This document shows positions 1-8,356 of a DNA stretch of 64,000 nt, one piece after another. The stretch is from Phenylobacterium sp. RIFCSPHIGHO2_01_FULL_69_31. Its GTDB lineage: Bacteria; Pseudomonadota; Alphaproteobacteria; Caulobacterales; Caulobacteraceae. Both the position numbers and the translations under genes were made by a program. The stretch is taken from positions 221,854 to 285,853 of the forward strand of contig NZ_MHXN01000014.1 in the NCBI RefSeq assembly GCF_001824475.1. The letters are read 5' to 3'. Every line of letters begins with the position of its first letter. Within the stretch, counting starts at the first letter, position 1. A model generated the notes under the pieces. It saw nothing but the letters and a program-made list of their open reading frames with translations. It did not search any database and was not told where the DNA came from.

Positions 1-1853
1 GCGAAGGCAAGGGCCAGGCGCTCCAGGCCCTGCCGGCCGATCGGATCGAACGGGTCGAGGTGATCACCAATCCTTCGGCCGAGTTCCGCGCCGACGGGAC
101 GGCCGGGGTCATCAACCTGATCACCAAGAAGGCCAAGGGCGCGGGTCAGACCGGCTCGGCCCGGCTCACTGCCGGGACCAGCGAGCGGGTCTTCGCCAGC
201 GCCAGCACCGGCTACAACGGCAAGGACCTGAGCGTCTCGGCCGACGCCTTCTTCCGCCACGACCCGCAGAAGCAGCAGACCCGCGAGGAGCGCTCCCGGC
301 TCGACCCGGCGACGGGCCTCCTCGCCGACACGGCGGTCGCGGGCGTGAACCACGTCACGGTCGAGCTGATCGGCGGCAGGGCCAGTGCGGACTACGATCT
401 CGACGCCGACACCCGCCTGAGCGGCGAGTTGCGCCTGCAGCGCTTTCGCTTCGACCTCGACAGCCTCACGCACACCGAGCGGCGCGATGGTCTGGGCGTG
501 CTGGCAGAGGTGTTCGACCGCCAGACCAGCGTCCGCCAGAAACGGTTCAACCGCGAACTCACCACCAGCCTGCGCCGCAAGCTCGAGGGCGAGGGCCACG
601 AGGTGTCGCTGAGCCTGAGCTACGAGGCCACCGACTATGACCGCCGGCGCACGGGCGCCACGTTCACCCGGCTGCCGATGGCGGGCGAGGCCTTCGACGA
701 CCAGCCGACCTACAACGACTACCAGCAGGTCCAGCTCAAGGGCGACTACGTCCGCCCCTTCGCCGACGGCTCGACGCTGAAGCTGGGCTTCGACGTCCAG
801 CGCGACGACAACAGCCAGCACAACCTCGGGTTTCGGGGATCGGCGTCGCCCCCCACAAACCCGGACCCGTCGCTCACCAGCCTATTCAAGTTCGAGCAGC
901 TGCTCAGCCAGGCCTATGTCACCTATGAGCGGCCGATCGGCGATGTGACGGTGCTGGCGGGGCTGCGGCTGGAGGACTCCCGCATCGACCTCACCCAGGC
1001 GACGCTGAACCGAAAGGACGAGAACGACAGCGCCCGCGCCTATCCAAGCCTGCACCTGTCGTGGAAGGCCACCGACACCCAGACCTTCACGGCCAGCTAC
1101 AGCGAACGCGTCCAGCGGCCGGATCCGGATGTCTACAACCCTTTCCCGTTCCTGCTCGACCCCGTGACCTACAGGTCCGGCAACCCGAACCTGAAGCCGC
1201 AGCAGACCCGGTCGTACGAGCTGGGCTGGCAGTACCGGAAGAGCCCCGCCAACTACCTGGCGACCCTGTACTACCGCGAGAACGACCGGGTGCTGTCGGA
1301 CGTCACCCGCGACCTGGGCGGCGGCGTCTTCCTGATCACCCGGGACAACGTGGCCCAGACGCGGGCGGGCGGGCTGGAACTGGTGGCCAATGGCCGGCTA
1401 GGTCCCAGACTCACCTACAACGTCAGCAGCAACCTCTACTGGAACGAGCTCGACGGCTCGGCCCAAGGGCTGACGGACAGGCGCTCCACGGTGACGGTGT
1501 CCGGCCGGGCGAGCCTGAGTTGGCAGGTGACGCCCGACGACCTGATCCAGGTCAGCGGCTTCGCCAACGCCAGGCGGCTGACCGCCCAGGGCTACATCAA
1601 GCCGGCGGGCATGCTGAACATCGGCTACCGCCACAAATTCAACGGTCGGATCTCCGGCCTGGTGACCATCCAGGACGCCCTGGACACCTTCTCCTACACG
1701 GAGGTCGTCGACACCCCGAGCCTGACCCGGCGGCTCTCGCAGAGTGTCGACACGCGGGGGATTTCCATCGGCCTCGTCTGGACCCTCGGCGGCGGCAAGC
1801 CGCGCGACCCGGGCTTCGACTTCGGCGGGGGCGGCGGACCGCCCTCGCCATAG
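1..1853 (+). CDS. TonB-dependent outer-membrane receptor, 3' part (5' end outside window)
   Basis: The frame is open from base 3, so the gene starts upstream of the window and about 616 C-terminal residues are visible. The first residues are the end of a plug domain: an LPADRIERVEVITNPSAEF-type segment followed by GTAGVINLITKK, typical of TonB-dependent receptors. The rest alternates short polar and aromatic strands as in a 22-strand barrel. The last strand (ISIGLVWTLGG) is followed by a Gly/Pro-rich tail of about 20 residues instead of ending on an aromatic residue. The protein should import a chelated or bulky ligand across the outer membrane with TonB-ExbBD energy. The ligand cannot be told from this fragment. 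It converges with the oxidoreductase gene, with 3 bases between stop codons. Confidence 0.9.
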   Translation, partial: EGKGQALQALPADRIERVEVITNPSAEFRADGTAGVINLITKKAKGAGQTGSARLTAGTSERVFASASTGYNGKDLSVSADAFFRHDPQKQQTREERSRLDPATGLLADTAVAGVNHVTVELIGGRASADYDLDADTRLSGELRLQRFRFDLDSLTHTERRDGLGVLAEVFDRQTSVRQKRFNRELTTSLRRKLEGEGHEVSLSLSYEATDYDRRRTGATFTRLPMAGEAFDDQPTYNDYQQVQLKGDYVRPFADGSTLKLGFDVQRDDNSQHNLGFRGSASPPTNPDPSLTSLFKFEQLLSQAYVTYERPIGDVTVLAGLRLEDSRIDLTQATLNRKDENDSARAYPSLHLSWKATDTQTFTASYSERVQRPDPDVYNPFPFLLDPVTYRSGNPNLKPQQTRSYELGWQYRKSPANYLATLYYRENDRVLSDVTRDLGGGVFLITRDNVAQTRAGGLELVANGRLGPRLTYNVSSNLYWNELDGSAQGLTDRRSTVTVSGRASLSWQVTPDDLIQVSGFANARRLTAQGYIKPAGMLNIGYRHKFNGRISGLVTIQDALDTFSYTEVVDTPSLTRRLSQSVDTRGISIGLVWTLGGGKPRDPGFDFGGGGGPPSP

Positions 1854-1856
1854 CCG

Positions 1857-2855
1857 TCAGACGGTGACCACGACCTTGCCCATGGCCTTGCGGCTGGCGA
1901 GGTGGGCGATGGCCTTGGACGCCTCGGCCAGGGGGAAAGTCTCGGACACGTGCGGCTTGATCTTGCCGTCGGCGTACATCTGCAGGAGCTCGGCGACGCT
2001 CTCCTGGTGCTTCTTCGGGTTCTTGCCCACCCAGGCGCCCCAGAACACGCCGACGATCTCGCAACCCTTCAGCAGGGCCAGGTTCAGCGGGATCTTGGGG
2101 ATCTCGCCCGCCGCGAAGCCGACCACGAGGTACTTGCCCTCCCAGGCGATGGAGCGCAGCGCCGGTTCGGCATAGGCGTCGCCAATGGCGTCATAGATCA
2201 CGTCGGCGCCGTTCGGGCCGGTGGCGTCCTTGAACAGCGCCGCCAGCGCCTTCTGTCCATCACGGTCGAACGGTCCCTTGGGATAGACCACGCCGGACTT
2301 CGCCCCGCGGCTGAGGCACAGGTCGACCTTCTCCTGGCTGGAGGCGGCGGCGATCACATTGGCGCCCATGGCCTTGCCCAACTCGACGGCCGCCAGGCCG
2401 ACGCCGCCCGCGGCGCCCAGCACGAGCAGCGACTGCCCGGCCTGCAGGTTCGCCCGGTCCTTCAGGGCGTGCCAGCTGGTGCCGTAGGTCATGATGAAGG
2501 CGGCGGCGTCTTCGAAGGGCATGGAATCGGGGATCTTCACCAGCCGGGCGGCCTCCAGGGCCAGCTCCTCGGCCATGCCGCCCCAGCCCGTGTTGCCCAG
2601 CACCCGGTCGCCCGGCTTCACGTGGGTCACGCCCTCGCCGACGGACTTGACGATCCCGCTGATCTCGCCGCCGGGCGAGAAGGGCCGCTCGGGCTTGAAC
2701 TGGTACTTGTCCTCGATGATCAGCACGTCGGGGAAGTTGACCCCGATGGCCTTCACCTGGACCACCGCCTGGCCGGGCTTGGCCTCCGGCGAGGGCACGT
2801 CCTCCAGCACCAGGGTCTCCGGGCCGCCGACGGCCTTGCTCAGAAGTGCTTTCAT
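1857..2855 (-). CDS. NADPH:quinone oxidoreductase family protein (zinc-less MDR)
   Basis: The protein has 332 residues, the usual length for the medium-chain dehydrogenase/reductase quinone oxidoreductase family. The N-terminal GroES-like half carries GVNFPDVLIIEDKY and PGGEISGIV. The Rossmann half carries LVLGAAGGVGLAAVELGKAMGA near residues 145-165, the nucleotide-binding loop. The Cys/His ligands of zinc alcohol dehydrogenases are absent, pointing to NAD(P)H-dependent reduction of quinones or enones in the cytoplasm. The ATG at 2855 follows a GGGAGAG ribosome site. The true substrate is unknown. Confidence 0.88.
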   Translation of the reverse strand: MKALLSKAVGGPETLVLEDVPSPEAKPGQAVVQVKAIGVNFPDVLIIEDKYQFKPERPFSPGGEISGIVKSVGEGVTHVKPGDRVLGNTGWGGMAEELALEAARLVKIPDSMPFEDAAAFIMTYGTSWHALKDRANLQAGQSLLVLGAAGGVGLAAVELGKAMGANVIAAASSQEKVDLCLSRGAKSGVVYPKGPFDRDGQKALAALFKDATGPNGADVIYDAIGDAYAEPALRSIAWEGKYLVVGFAAGEIPKIPLNLALLKGCEIVGVFWGAWVGKNPKKHQESVAELLQMYADGKIKPHVSETFPLAEASKAIAHLASRKAMGKVVVTV

Positions 2856-2938
2856 GGACGTCTCTCCCGGTTGGTCTGGCGATTTGCGGCGCGACCCTAA
2901 CCAAGTCGAACGGATGTTTGAAGCCTGTCGGGCGCGGC

Positions 2939-4012
2939 TCAGGCGGAAAGCACGTCGCGGACCGGCCGCCGAAGGGATCGCGGCAGGCCTGGCCCCTGGC
3001 CGAACCGGACGACCAGGTCCGGGCGGCGGCCCGATGTTCCCAGCCAGGCGGCGAACGGGCCGCGGGTGGCGGCGTCCTCCACGGGCTGGTTGAGAAAGGC
3101 GGTCCGCAGGCCGGCCATCTCAGCCGTCAAGGCAAAGCGGGTGTAGGCGCGGCCCGCCTCGAGCCACCCGCGGGGGTCGTTCGTGCCTGCGGAGAACACC
3201 GCAAGCCCCGCCGAGCTGCGCATCTGGCGGACGATCTTGTCGGTCTCTCCGGCCTCGGTGAACGCCAGGTCGAACGCCAGCGCTCCCAGCGCCCGGGGCA
3301 GCGTGGGATTGCCAGACGATGCGGCATAGAGCCCGTCGCGGTGGCGCGCAGCCTCGGCGCCGTCGAAGCGGATCCAGGCCTTCAGCTCGCGGCGGAAAGC
3401 GGGGCTGCGAACCTGGGTCGCATTGCCGCGGACGATGAACTCCGTGGCCTGCTCGAGGCGCGCGCCGTCGGTGATGAGCACCGTGTCCACCGTGCCCGGG
3501 CCTGCGCGCTGCAGGGCCTGGAGGACGGCGACGGGCGCCGGCCGACCGTCGTAGTCGCCCCGTGTCGAAGCCCGGCGGGGAATCGCGGGGGCCAGACCTC
3601 CGTCCGGCCGTGCGGTGCGTTCTAACGCCAGGCGCACACCGCCACTCCGGTCGAAGCTCTCGATCTGCCCCCGCCAGCCGTAGTGGGGCGCGGCCTGAAG
3701 CAGCGTCTCCGCTGCGCAGCCCAGGCTCGCGAACAGGTGATGATCGTCGGGATCGACCACCGGTGTTCGCCGCGTGAAATCCGGCTGGATCCGGATCGCC
3801 TGGCCCTCGACCGCGAACCGCCAGGGTTGGGTGTTGTGGCTGTTCGCCGCCAGCGTCGCGGCATGCACCAGCGCCCGCGCCGGAAGGCCCGGCCCGTTGG
3901 GCTCGATCAGCCGCCAAGTCGAGGTGGCGGCGTCGCGATAGGACCCGCTCGATCCGCAGGCGGCCAGGGGCGCGGCGGCCAGGCCAAGCGCCACCGTTCG
4001 GCGTGAGAGCAT
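2939..4012 (-). CDS. Acg-type nitroreductase family lipoprotein
   Basis: A 357-residue protein if it starts at the ATG at 4012; the frame extends 12 codons upstream, but the N terminus [19 protein letters not shown] is a good signal: twin arginines followed by a lipobox (LAAC), suggesting Tat export and lipidation. The mature part carries [15 protein letters not shown], the FMN-binding N-terminal motif of the nitroreductase fold, and late motifs ([13 protein letters not shown]) found in Acg-family oxidoreductases. It probably binds FMN outside the cytoplasm or at the inner membrane. Family function is poorly defined; some Acg proteins are thought to sequester FMN rather than catalyse. It is divergent from rlmN, with about 155 bases between starts. 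Confidence 0.75.
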   Translation of the reverse strand: MLSRRTVALGLAAAPLAACGSSGSYRDAATSTWRLIEPNGPGLPARALVHAATLAANSHNTQPWRFAVEGQAIRIQPDFTRRTPVVDPDDHHLFASLGCAAETLLQAAPHYGWRGQIESFDRSGGVRLALERTARPDGGLAPAIPRRASTRGDYDGRPAPVAVLQALQRAGPGTVDTVLITDGARLEQATEFIVRGNATQVRSPAFRRELKAWIRFDGAEAARHRDGLYAASSGNPTLPRALGALAFDLAFTEAGETDKIVRQMRSSAGLAVFSAGTNDPRGWLEAGRAYTRFALTAEMAGLRTAFLNQPVEDAATRGPFAAWLGTSGRRPDLVVRFGQGPGLPRSLRRPVRDVLSA

Positions 4013-4167
4013 GCGGGGGCCTCCTGTCGCGTCGCCCGTTCCTCCCACCCGAGGGCGAGCAGCGCCTTGACCCCCGTCAACGCCTGCGGCGACGGGTCCG
4101 GCGGCAGCGATTTGGTGACGGGCCCCGTGTCACCTATATTCGCCGCTCTCCAGAAGGACCGAATTCC

Positions 4168-5334
4168 TTGGGCGTGACCCTCGATCTCAGCCGCGCGCCG
4201 GCCCGGCCCACTACTGCGACGGCCCCAACAAACCTGACGGGCCTCAGCCGCACCGAGCTGGCGGCCGCGCTGGTGGACGCGGGCGTCGTGCCGAAGGACA
4301 AGGCCAAGATGCGCGCCAGCCAGCTGTGGCGCTGGATGCATCACTACGGCGTCACCGACTTCGCCCAGATGACCGACGTCGCTAAGGAGACCCGCGCGGC
4401 CCTGGCCGGGGCCTTCAGCCTGGCCCGCCCGGAAGTGGTGGAGCGCCAGGTGTCGAAGGACGGCACCCGCAAGTGGCTGATCCGCATGGGCCCGGGGATC
4501 GAGGTCGAGACCGTCTACATTCCCGACGTGGGCCGGGCCGGGGCGCTGTGCGTCAGCTCGCAGGTCGGCTGCACCCTGAACTGCACGTTCTGCCACACGG
4601 GCACCCAGGCGCTGGTGCGCAACCTGACCGCGGCCGAGATCGTGGCCCAGGTCCAGGTCGCCCGGGACGACCTTAGCGAATGGCCCTCGCCCAAGGAGGA
4701 TCGCCGGCTCTCGAACATCGTGTTCATGGGCATGGGCGAGCCGCTCTACAATCTGGATAACGTGGCCCAGGCCATCGACATCATCGCCGACAACGAGGGG
4801 ATCGCCATCTCCCGGCGGCGGATCACCGTGTCGACCTCCGGCGTCGTGCCGCAGCTCCAGGCGCTCGGCGAGAAGACCCAGGCCATGCTGGCCATCTCGC
4901 TGCACGCCACCAACGACGAGCTGCGCGAGAAGCTGGTGCCGCTCAACAAGAAGTACCCGCTGAAGGAGCTGATGGACGGCATCCGCGCCTATCCAGGCCT
5001 CGGCAACGCCAAGCGGGTGACCTTCGAATATGTGATGCTGAAGGGCGTCAACGACAGCCCGGCCGAGGCCAAGGCCCTGGTCCAACTGCTCAAGGGCATC
5101 CCGGCCAAGATCAACCTGATCCCGTTCAATCCCTGGCCGGGGACCGAGTACGAATGCTCCTCCTGGTCCACCATCGAGCAGTTCGCGGCGATCCTGAACC
5201 GCGGCGGCTACGCCTCGCCGATCCGCACGCCGCGCGGCCGCGACATCCTCGCCGCTTGTGGGCAGCTGAAGAGCGAGAGCGAGAAGCTGCGTGCGTCGGC
5301 GCGCCGCAAGGCCGCGGCCGAAGCTTCGGAATAG
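4168..5334 (+). CDS. rlmN: Dual-specificity RNA methyltransferase RlmN
   Basis: Radical SAM enzyme methylating C2 of A2503 in 23S rRNA and of A37 in some tRNAs. The CxxxCxxC cluster is at residues 135-142 (CTLNCTFC), with VFMGMGEPL and RITVSTSG further on and the conserved C-terminal Cys in ILAACGQL. The long open frame begins at 4003, but the first 55 codons look non-coding. I chose the TTG at 4168 because AGAAGGA lies 9 bases upstream and the protein then has 388 residues, normal for RlmN. A GTG at 4174 is the alternative. The gene stands alone, divergent from the nitroreductase gene. Confidence 0.95.
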   Translation: MGVTLDLSRAPARPTTATAPTNLTGLSRTELAAALVDAGVVPKDKAKMRASQLWRWMHHYGVTDFAQMTDVAKETRAALAGAFSLARPEVVERQVSKDGTRKWLIRMGPGIEVETVYIPDVGRAGALCVSSQVGCTLNCTFCHTGTQALVRNLTAAEIVAQVQVARDDLSEWPSPKEDRRLSNIVFMGMGEPLYNLDNVAQAIDIIADNEGIAISRRRITVSTSGVVPQLQALGEKTQAMLAISLHATNDELREKLVPLNKKYPLKELMDGIRAYPGLGNAKRVTFEYVMLKGVNDSPAEAKALVQLLKGIPAKINLIPFNPWPGTEYECSSWSTIEQFAAILNRGGYASPIRTPRGRDILAACGQLKSESEKLRASARRKAAAEASE

Positions 5335-5381
5335 AAGCGCCGCTGTGGTAACCCTGCGCCCGCAGTAACGGGGACGCGTCC

Positions 5382-5801
5382 ATGCCGATACCTTCGCCTG
5401 AGATCCAGGCCTTCGCCTCCGGCTTCCCGGTATTCCTGGCGCACGCCGGGGTGACCGTGCTGATCCTGTTCGCGGCGGCGGCGCTCTATGTGCTGCTGAC
5501 CCCACACAAGGAGATCACCCTCATCCGCGAGGGCAACACGGCGGCGGCCGTGTCGCTGGGCGGCGTGCTGCTGGGCCTTGCGATCCCGCTGTCGGCCTCG
5601 CTCCGGGCTTCGACCAACGTCATCGAGATCGGGCTGTGGGGCGCGGTGACCGTGGTGGTCCAGCTCCTGGTCTTCCGGCTGGTGGACATGCTTCTGCGCG
5701 GCCTCCCGCGCCGGATCCAGGAGGGAGAGATGTCGGCCGCGGCCCTGCTGGTGGGAGCGAAAGTCGCCACCGCCCTGATCATCGCGGCGGCGCGCAGCTA
5801 G
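5382..5801 (+). CDS. DUF350 family integral membrane protein
   Basis: A 139-residue protein with four hydrophobic segments (about residues 16-38, 52-70, 80-98, 116-136) in the two-fold pseudo-repeat typical of DUF350 (YjfL-like). Conserved family features are the KEITLIREGNTAAAVSLGG stretch and the LVDMLLRG loop. The role is unknown; family members often sit next to envelope or stress genes. The next gene starts 1 base after the TAG (TAGGATG), so the two are almost certainly co-translated. Confidence 0.85.
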   Translation: MPIPSPEIQAFASGFPVFLAHAGVTVLILFAAAALYVLLTPHKEITLIREGNTAAAVSLGGVLLGLAIPLSASLRASTNVIEIGLWGAVTVVVQLLVFRLVDMLLRGLPRRIQEGEMSAAALLVGAKVATALIIAAARS

Positions 5802-5802
5802 G

Positions 5803-6633
5803 ATGCGCTTTCCGCGGCTGCCGGACTGGGTGGTCTATGCCGCGATCGTGGTGGCGCTGCTGTTCGCCGCCCTGGGCCGAGACGAGCGCACCGACGCGCC
5901 GCCGCCGCCGCCCAAGGGCGCCGACCCGCTGGGCGAGGCGCTGGGCCCTGCATCTCCCTTCGACCCTTCGGTTGTCGTGGATGTGCCGGACACTGGCGGT
6001 CCCGCCGCCGGAACCGCCTTTTCCATCGCCCGCGCCGGGGTCTGGCTGACGGCCCGCCACGTGGTCGACGGCTGCAAGCGGGCGGCGATCGTCGTGGGCC
6101 CGGAGACCGGTGTCGCGGTGAACGTCCGCGTCGATCCGCGCGGGGAGGCGGCGCTGCTGTTCACCGAGGGCGGATCGGCGCCGCTACCCCTGGCGCTGGC
6201 CGAACCCTTGAAGCGCGGCCAGCGGGCCTTCCACCCCGGCTTCCCGCAGGGCGAGCCCGGGGAGGCCAGCTCCAGGCTGCTGGGCCGCGAGAACCTGGTC
6301 GTGCGCGGTCACGGGGCGCGGACCGAGCCGGTGCTGGTCTGGGCCGAGACCGGGCGGACCGAGGGCTTGCAGGGCACCCTGGGCGGTCTGTCAGGCGCCC
6401 CGGCGCTCGACGCCCAGGGTCGGGTGTTGGGCGTCACCATCGCCGAGAGCCCGCGGCGGGGACGCATCTACACCACGGCGCCGGAGATCGTCCGCGCCAC
6501 GTTGGCCGCCAGCAACCGCCGCGCCGATACCGCCGCGGTGGGCGAGTCCATCACGCCGCAGAACTATTTCTATGTGGCCGACGACTTGCGCCGCGAGTTG
6601 CAGGTGGCCCAGGTGGTCTGCCTCGACAACTAG
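5803..6633 (+). CDS. Membrane-anchored trypsin-fold serine protease-like protein
   Basis: A 276-residue protein with one N-terminal membrane segment (about residues 9-25), a proline-rich linker and a trypsin-like domain facing the periplasm. His86 lies in WLTARHVVDGC and Ser197 in GGLSGAPAL, matching the HtrA/trypsin His and Ser motifs. At the expected Asp position the sequence is GEAALL (Glu115), so the classical triad is imperfect. No PDZ domain follows. It is coupled to the DUF350 gene, suggesting a two-protein envelope unit. It may be a protease of altered activity or a binding-only homologue. Its stop codon overlaps that of the convergent ampG-like gene. Confidence 0.75.
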   Translation: MRFPRLPDWVVYAAIVVALLFAALGRDERTDAPPPPPKGADPLGEALGPASPFDPSVVVDVPDTGGPAAGTAFSIARAGVWLTARHVVDGCKRAAIVVGPETGVAVNVRVDPRGEAALLFTEGGSAPLPLALAEPLKRGQRAFHPGFPQGEPGEASSRLLGRENLVVRGHGARTEPVLVWAETGRTEGLQGTLGGLSGAPALDAQGRVLGVTIAESPRRGRIYTTAPEIVRATLAASNRRADTAAVGESITPQNYFYVADDLRRELQVAQVVCLDN

Positions 6634-8321
6634 TCGCGCTCGGCCGCCGGCTGCCGGCGGGCCACCAGGAAGGCCAGGATCACGGCCGCCACGCCGACCA
6701 GCGCCGAGTAGAGGAAAAAGACCAGATACCCGGCTCCCAGCGCCGCCGGCGTCACCTGCGACTTCTCCATGGCGCCCGCATACGCCTCGGGGGGCAGGCG
6801 GACGAACAGCGCCTTCAGCCCGCCGAACGCGCCGCCCGCGTCGGCCGAGGCGGCGGACGACTCCACGATGCGCCCGGACTGCGAGGCGACCAGTTTCCCC
6901 GGCAGGGCGTAGAGCGACGAGAACAGCGCATACTGGGTCGCGGTGAAGCCGGCGGAGGTCAGGCTGGACATGTAGGCGATCAGGCAGGTGCCCGCGATGC
7001 CGCCGGCGATGTTGTCGATACCGATCGCTACGAAGAGGGCCCAGAGCTGCGGTCCCTGGGTGGCCAGCCAGGCGAACGCCAGATTGCTCAGGGGGCCGGC
7101 GAAGGCGCCCACCACCAGGGCCCGCATCATGCCCAGCCGGGCTACGGAAAAGCCGCCAAGGCCCACGCCGATCACCGTCATCACGACGCCGAACACCTTG
7201 CGGGCCTCCGCGATCTCCACCTTGGTGAAGCCGAGGTCGGCATAGAACGGGTTCATGATGTTCAGCACGAAGTCCGACAGCCGGTAGAGGCAGATCAGCG
7301 CCAGGATCAGCGCCGCCACCCCCTTGTAGCGCCGTAGGAAGTCGGCCAGCGGCTCGCCCAGGGCGGCGAACAGATAGACGCCGGGCCGGGTCTTCAGCCC
7401 TGGGATCGGGCAGACCGCCAGCACAATGACGGCCAGACCCGCCGCGACCGCGGCGAGCTGGAAATAGACCCCCTGTGGCTTCATCGCCCAGGCATCGGTG
7501 AGGGCGAGGCCCGCGTCCGGCAGGCCGATGGCGGAGAGGCCCGCCGCCAGCAGCGAGGCGTCGGCCGCCAGGCCCGTTCCCAAGAGCAGGGCGCCCAGGG
7601 CGAAGACCGCCAGGCGCGCGATCCATTCGGGCAGCTCCAGCGCCGGCCGGCTGGGGACACCCTCGGCGTGGATCGGCCGCACCGCGTGGACTTTCTCGCG
7701 CGGCGCGCCCAGGACGCCGGCCACGCCCAGCAGCATCAGCCCGGCCATCACGGCGTAGGAGGCGCTCCAGCCGTAGGCCTCGGCCAGCAAAAGGGGGGCT
7801 GCGCCCGCCACGATCATCGCGACGCGGTAGCCCCACTGGTAGGCGGCGGCCATGGCGCCCTGTTTCTCGACCTCGGCGGCTTCGATGCGCCAAGCGTCGA
7901 TGACGATGTCCTGGGTGGCGGACACAAAGGCGACGAAGGCTGCGAAGGCCGCCATCAGCGCCAGGTTCGTCGCGGGGTCGACGCCCGAGATCAGCCACAG
8001 GCCCAGCATCAGCAGGACCTGCAGCACGATCATCCAGCTGCGGCGATGGCCGAGAAGCCGGGTGAGGCCGGGCACCTGGGTGCGGTCGATCAGCGGCGCC
8101 CAGAGGAACTTCAGCGAATAGCTGAGCGTGGCGAGCGCGAAGATCGAGATGACCTTCAGCGACAGGCCCGCCTCGCGCAGCCACAGGGACAGGGTGTCGA
8201 AGATAAGCAGGTTCGGCAGGCCGGAGGCGAAACCCAGGGCCAGCATCACCAGGGCCCGGCGCTCGAAGAAGACCGCGATGGCCGACAGCGCGCTCCGCCT
8301 CGGTTCCGCTTCAGCGCTCAT
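6630..8321 (-). CDS. ampG: AmpG-family muropeptide permease (MFS)
   Basis: A 563-residue major facilitator protein with 12 or more membrane helices. The N-terminal GFASGLPNLLIFDTLSLWLREAG, LKFLWAPLIDR and ATQDIVIDAWRIE motifs are those of AmpG, which imports anhydromuropeptides from the periplasm for cell-wall recycling and beta-lactamase signalling. A long loop or extra helices lie between the two six-helix halves (around residues 210-320). No ampR, ampD or beta-lactamase gene is nearby. Paralogues are common in the family, so the exact substrate is inferred. Confidence 0.82.
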   Translation of the reverse strand: MSAEAEPRRSALSAIAVFFERRALVMLALGFASGLPNLLIFDTLSLWLREAGLSLKVISIFALATLSYSLKFLWAPLIDRTQVPGLTRLLGHRRSWMIVLQVLLMLGLWLISGVDPATNLALMAAFAAFVAFVSATQDIVIDAWRIEAAEVEKQGAMAAAYQWGYRVAMIVAGAAPLLLAEAYGWSASYAVMAGLMLLGVAGVLGAPREKVHAVRPIHAEGVPSRPALELPEWIARLAVFALGALLLGTGLAADASLLAAGLSAIGLPDAGLALTDAWAMKPQGVYFQLAAVAAGLAVIVLAVCPIPGLKTRPGVYLFAALGEPLADFLRRYKGVAALILALICLYRLSDFVLNIMNPFYADLGFTKVEIAEARKVFGVVMTVIGVGLGGFSVARLGMMRALVVGAFAGPLSNLAFAWLATQGPQLWALFVAIGIDNIAGGIAGTCLIAYMSSLTSAGFTATQYALFSSLYALPGKLVASQSGRIVESSAASADAGGAFGGLKALFVRLPPEAYAGAMEKSQVTPAALGAGYLVFFLYSALVGVAAVILAFLVARRQPAAERD

Positions 8322-8336
8322 GGGGTCTCCGGAAGG

Positions 8337-8354
8337 GGAGCCCCCCGGGGCTCC
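8337..8354. repeat. Perfect GC hairpin between ampG-like gene and shkA
   Basis: GGAGCCCC-CC-GGGGCTCC, an 8-bp perfect inverted repeat, fills the 35-base gap between the ShkA-like gene end and the AmpG gene start. There is no T run, so it is at best a factor-dependent terminator or an mRNA-stabilising hairpin between the two minus-strand genes. Confidence 0.5.
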
Positions 8355-8356
8355 GC

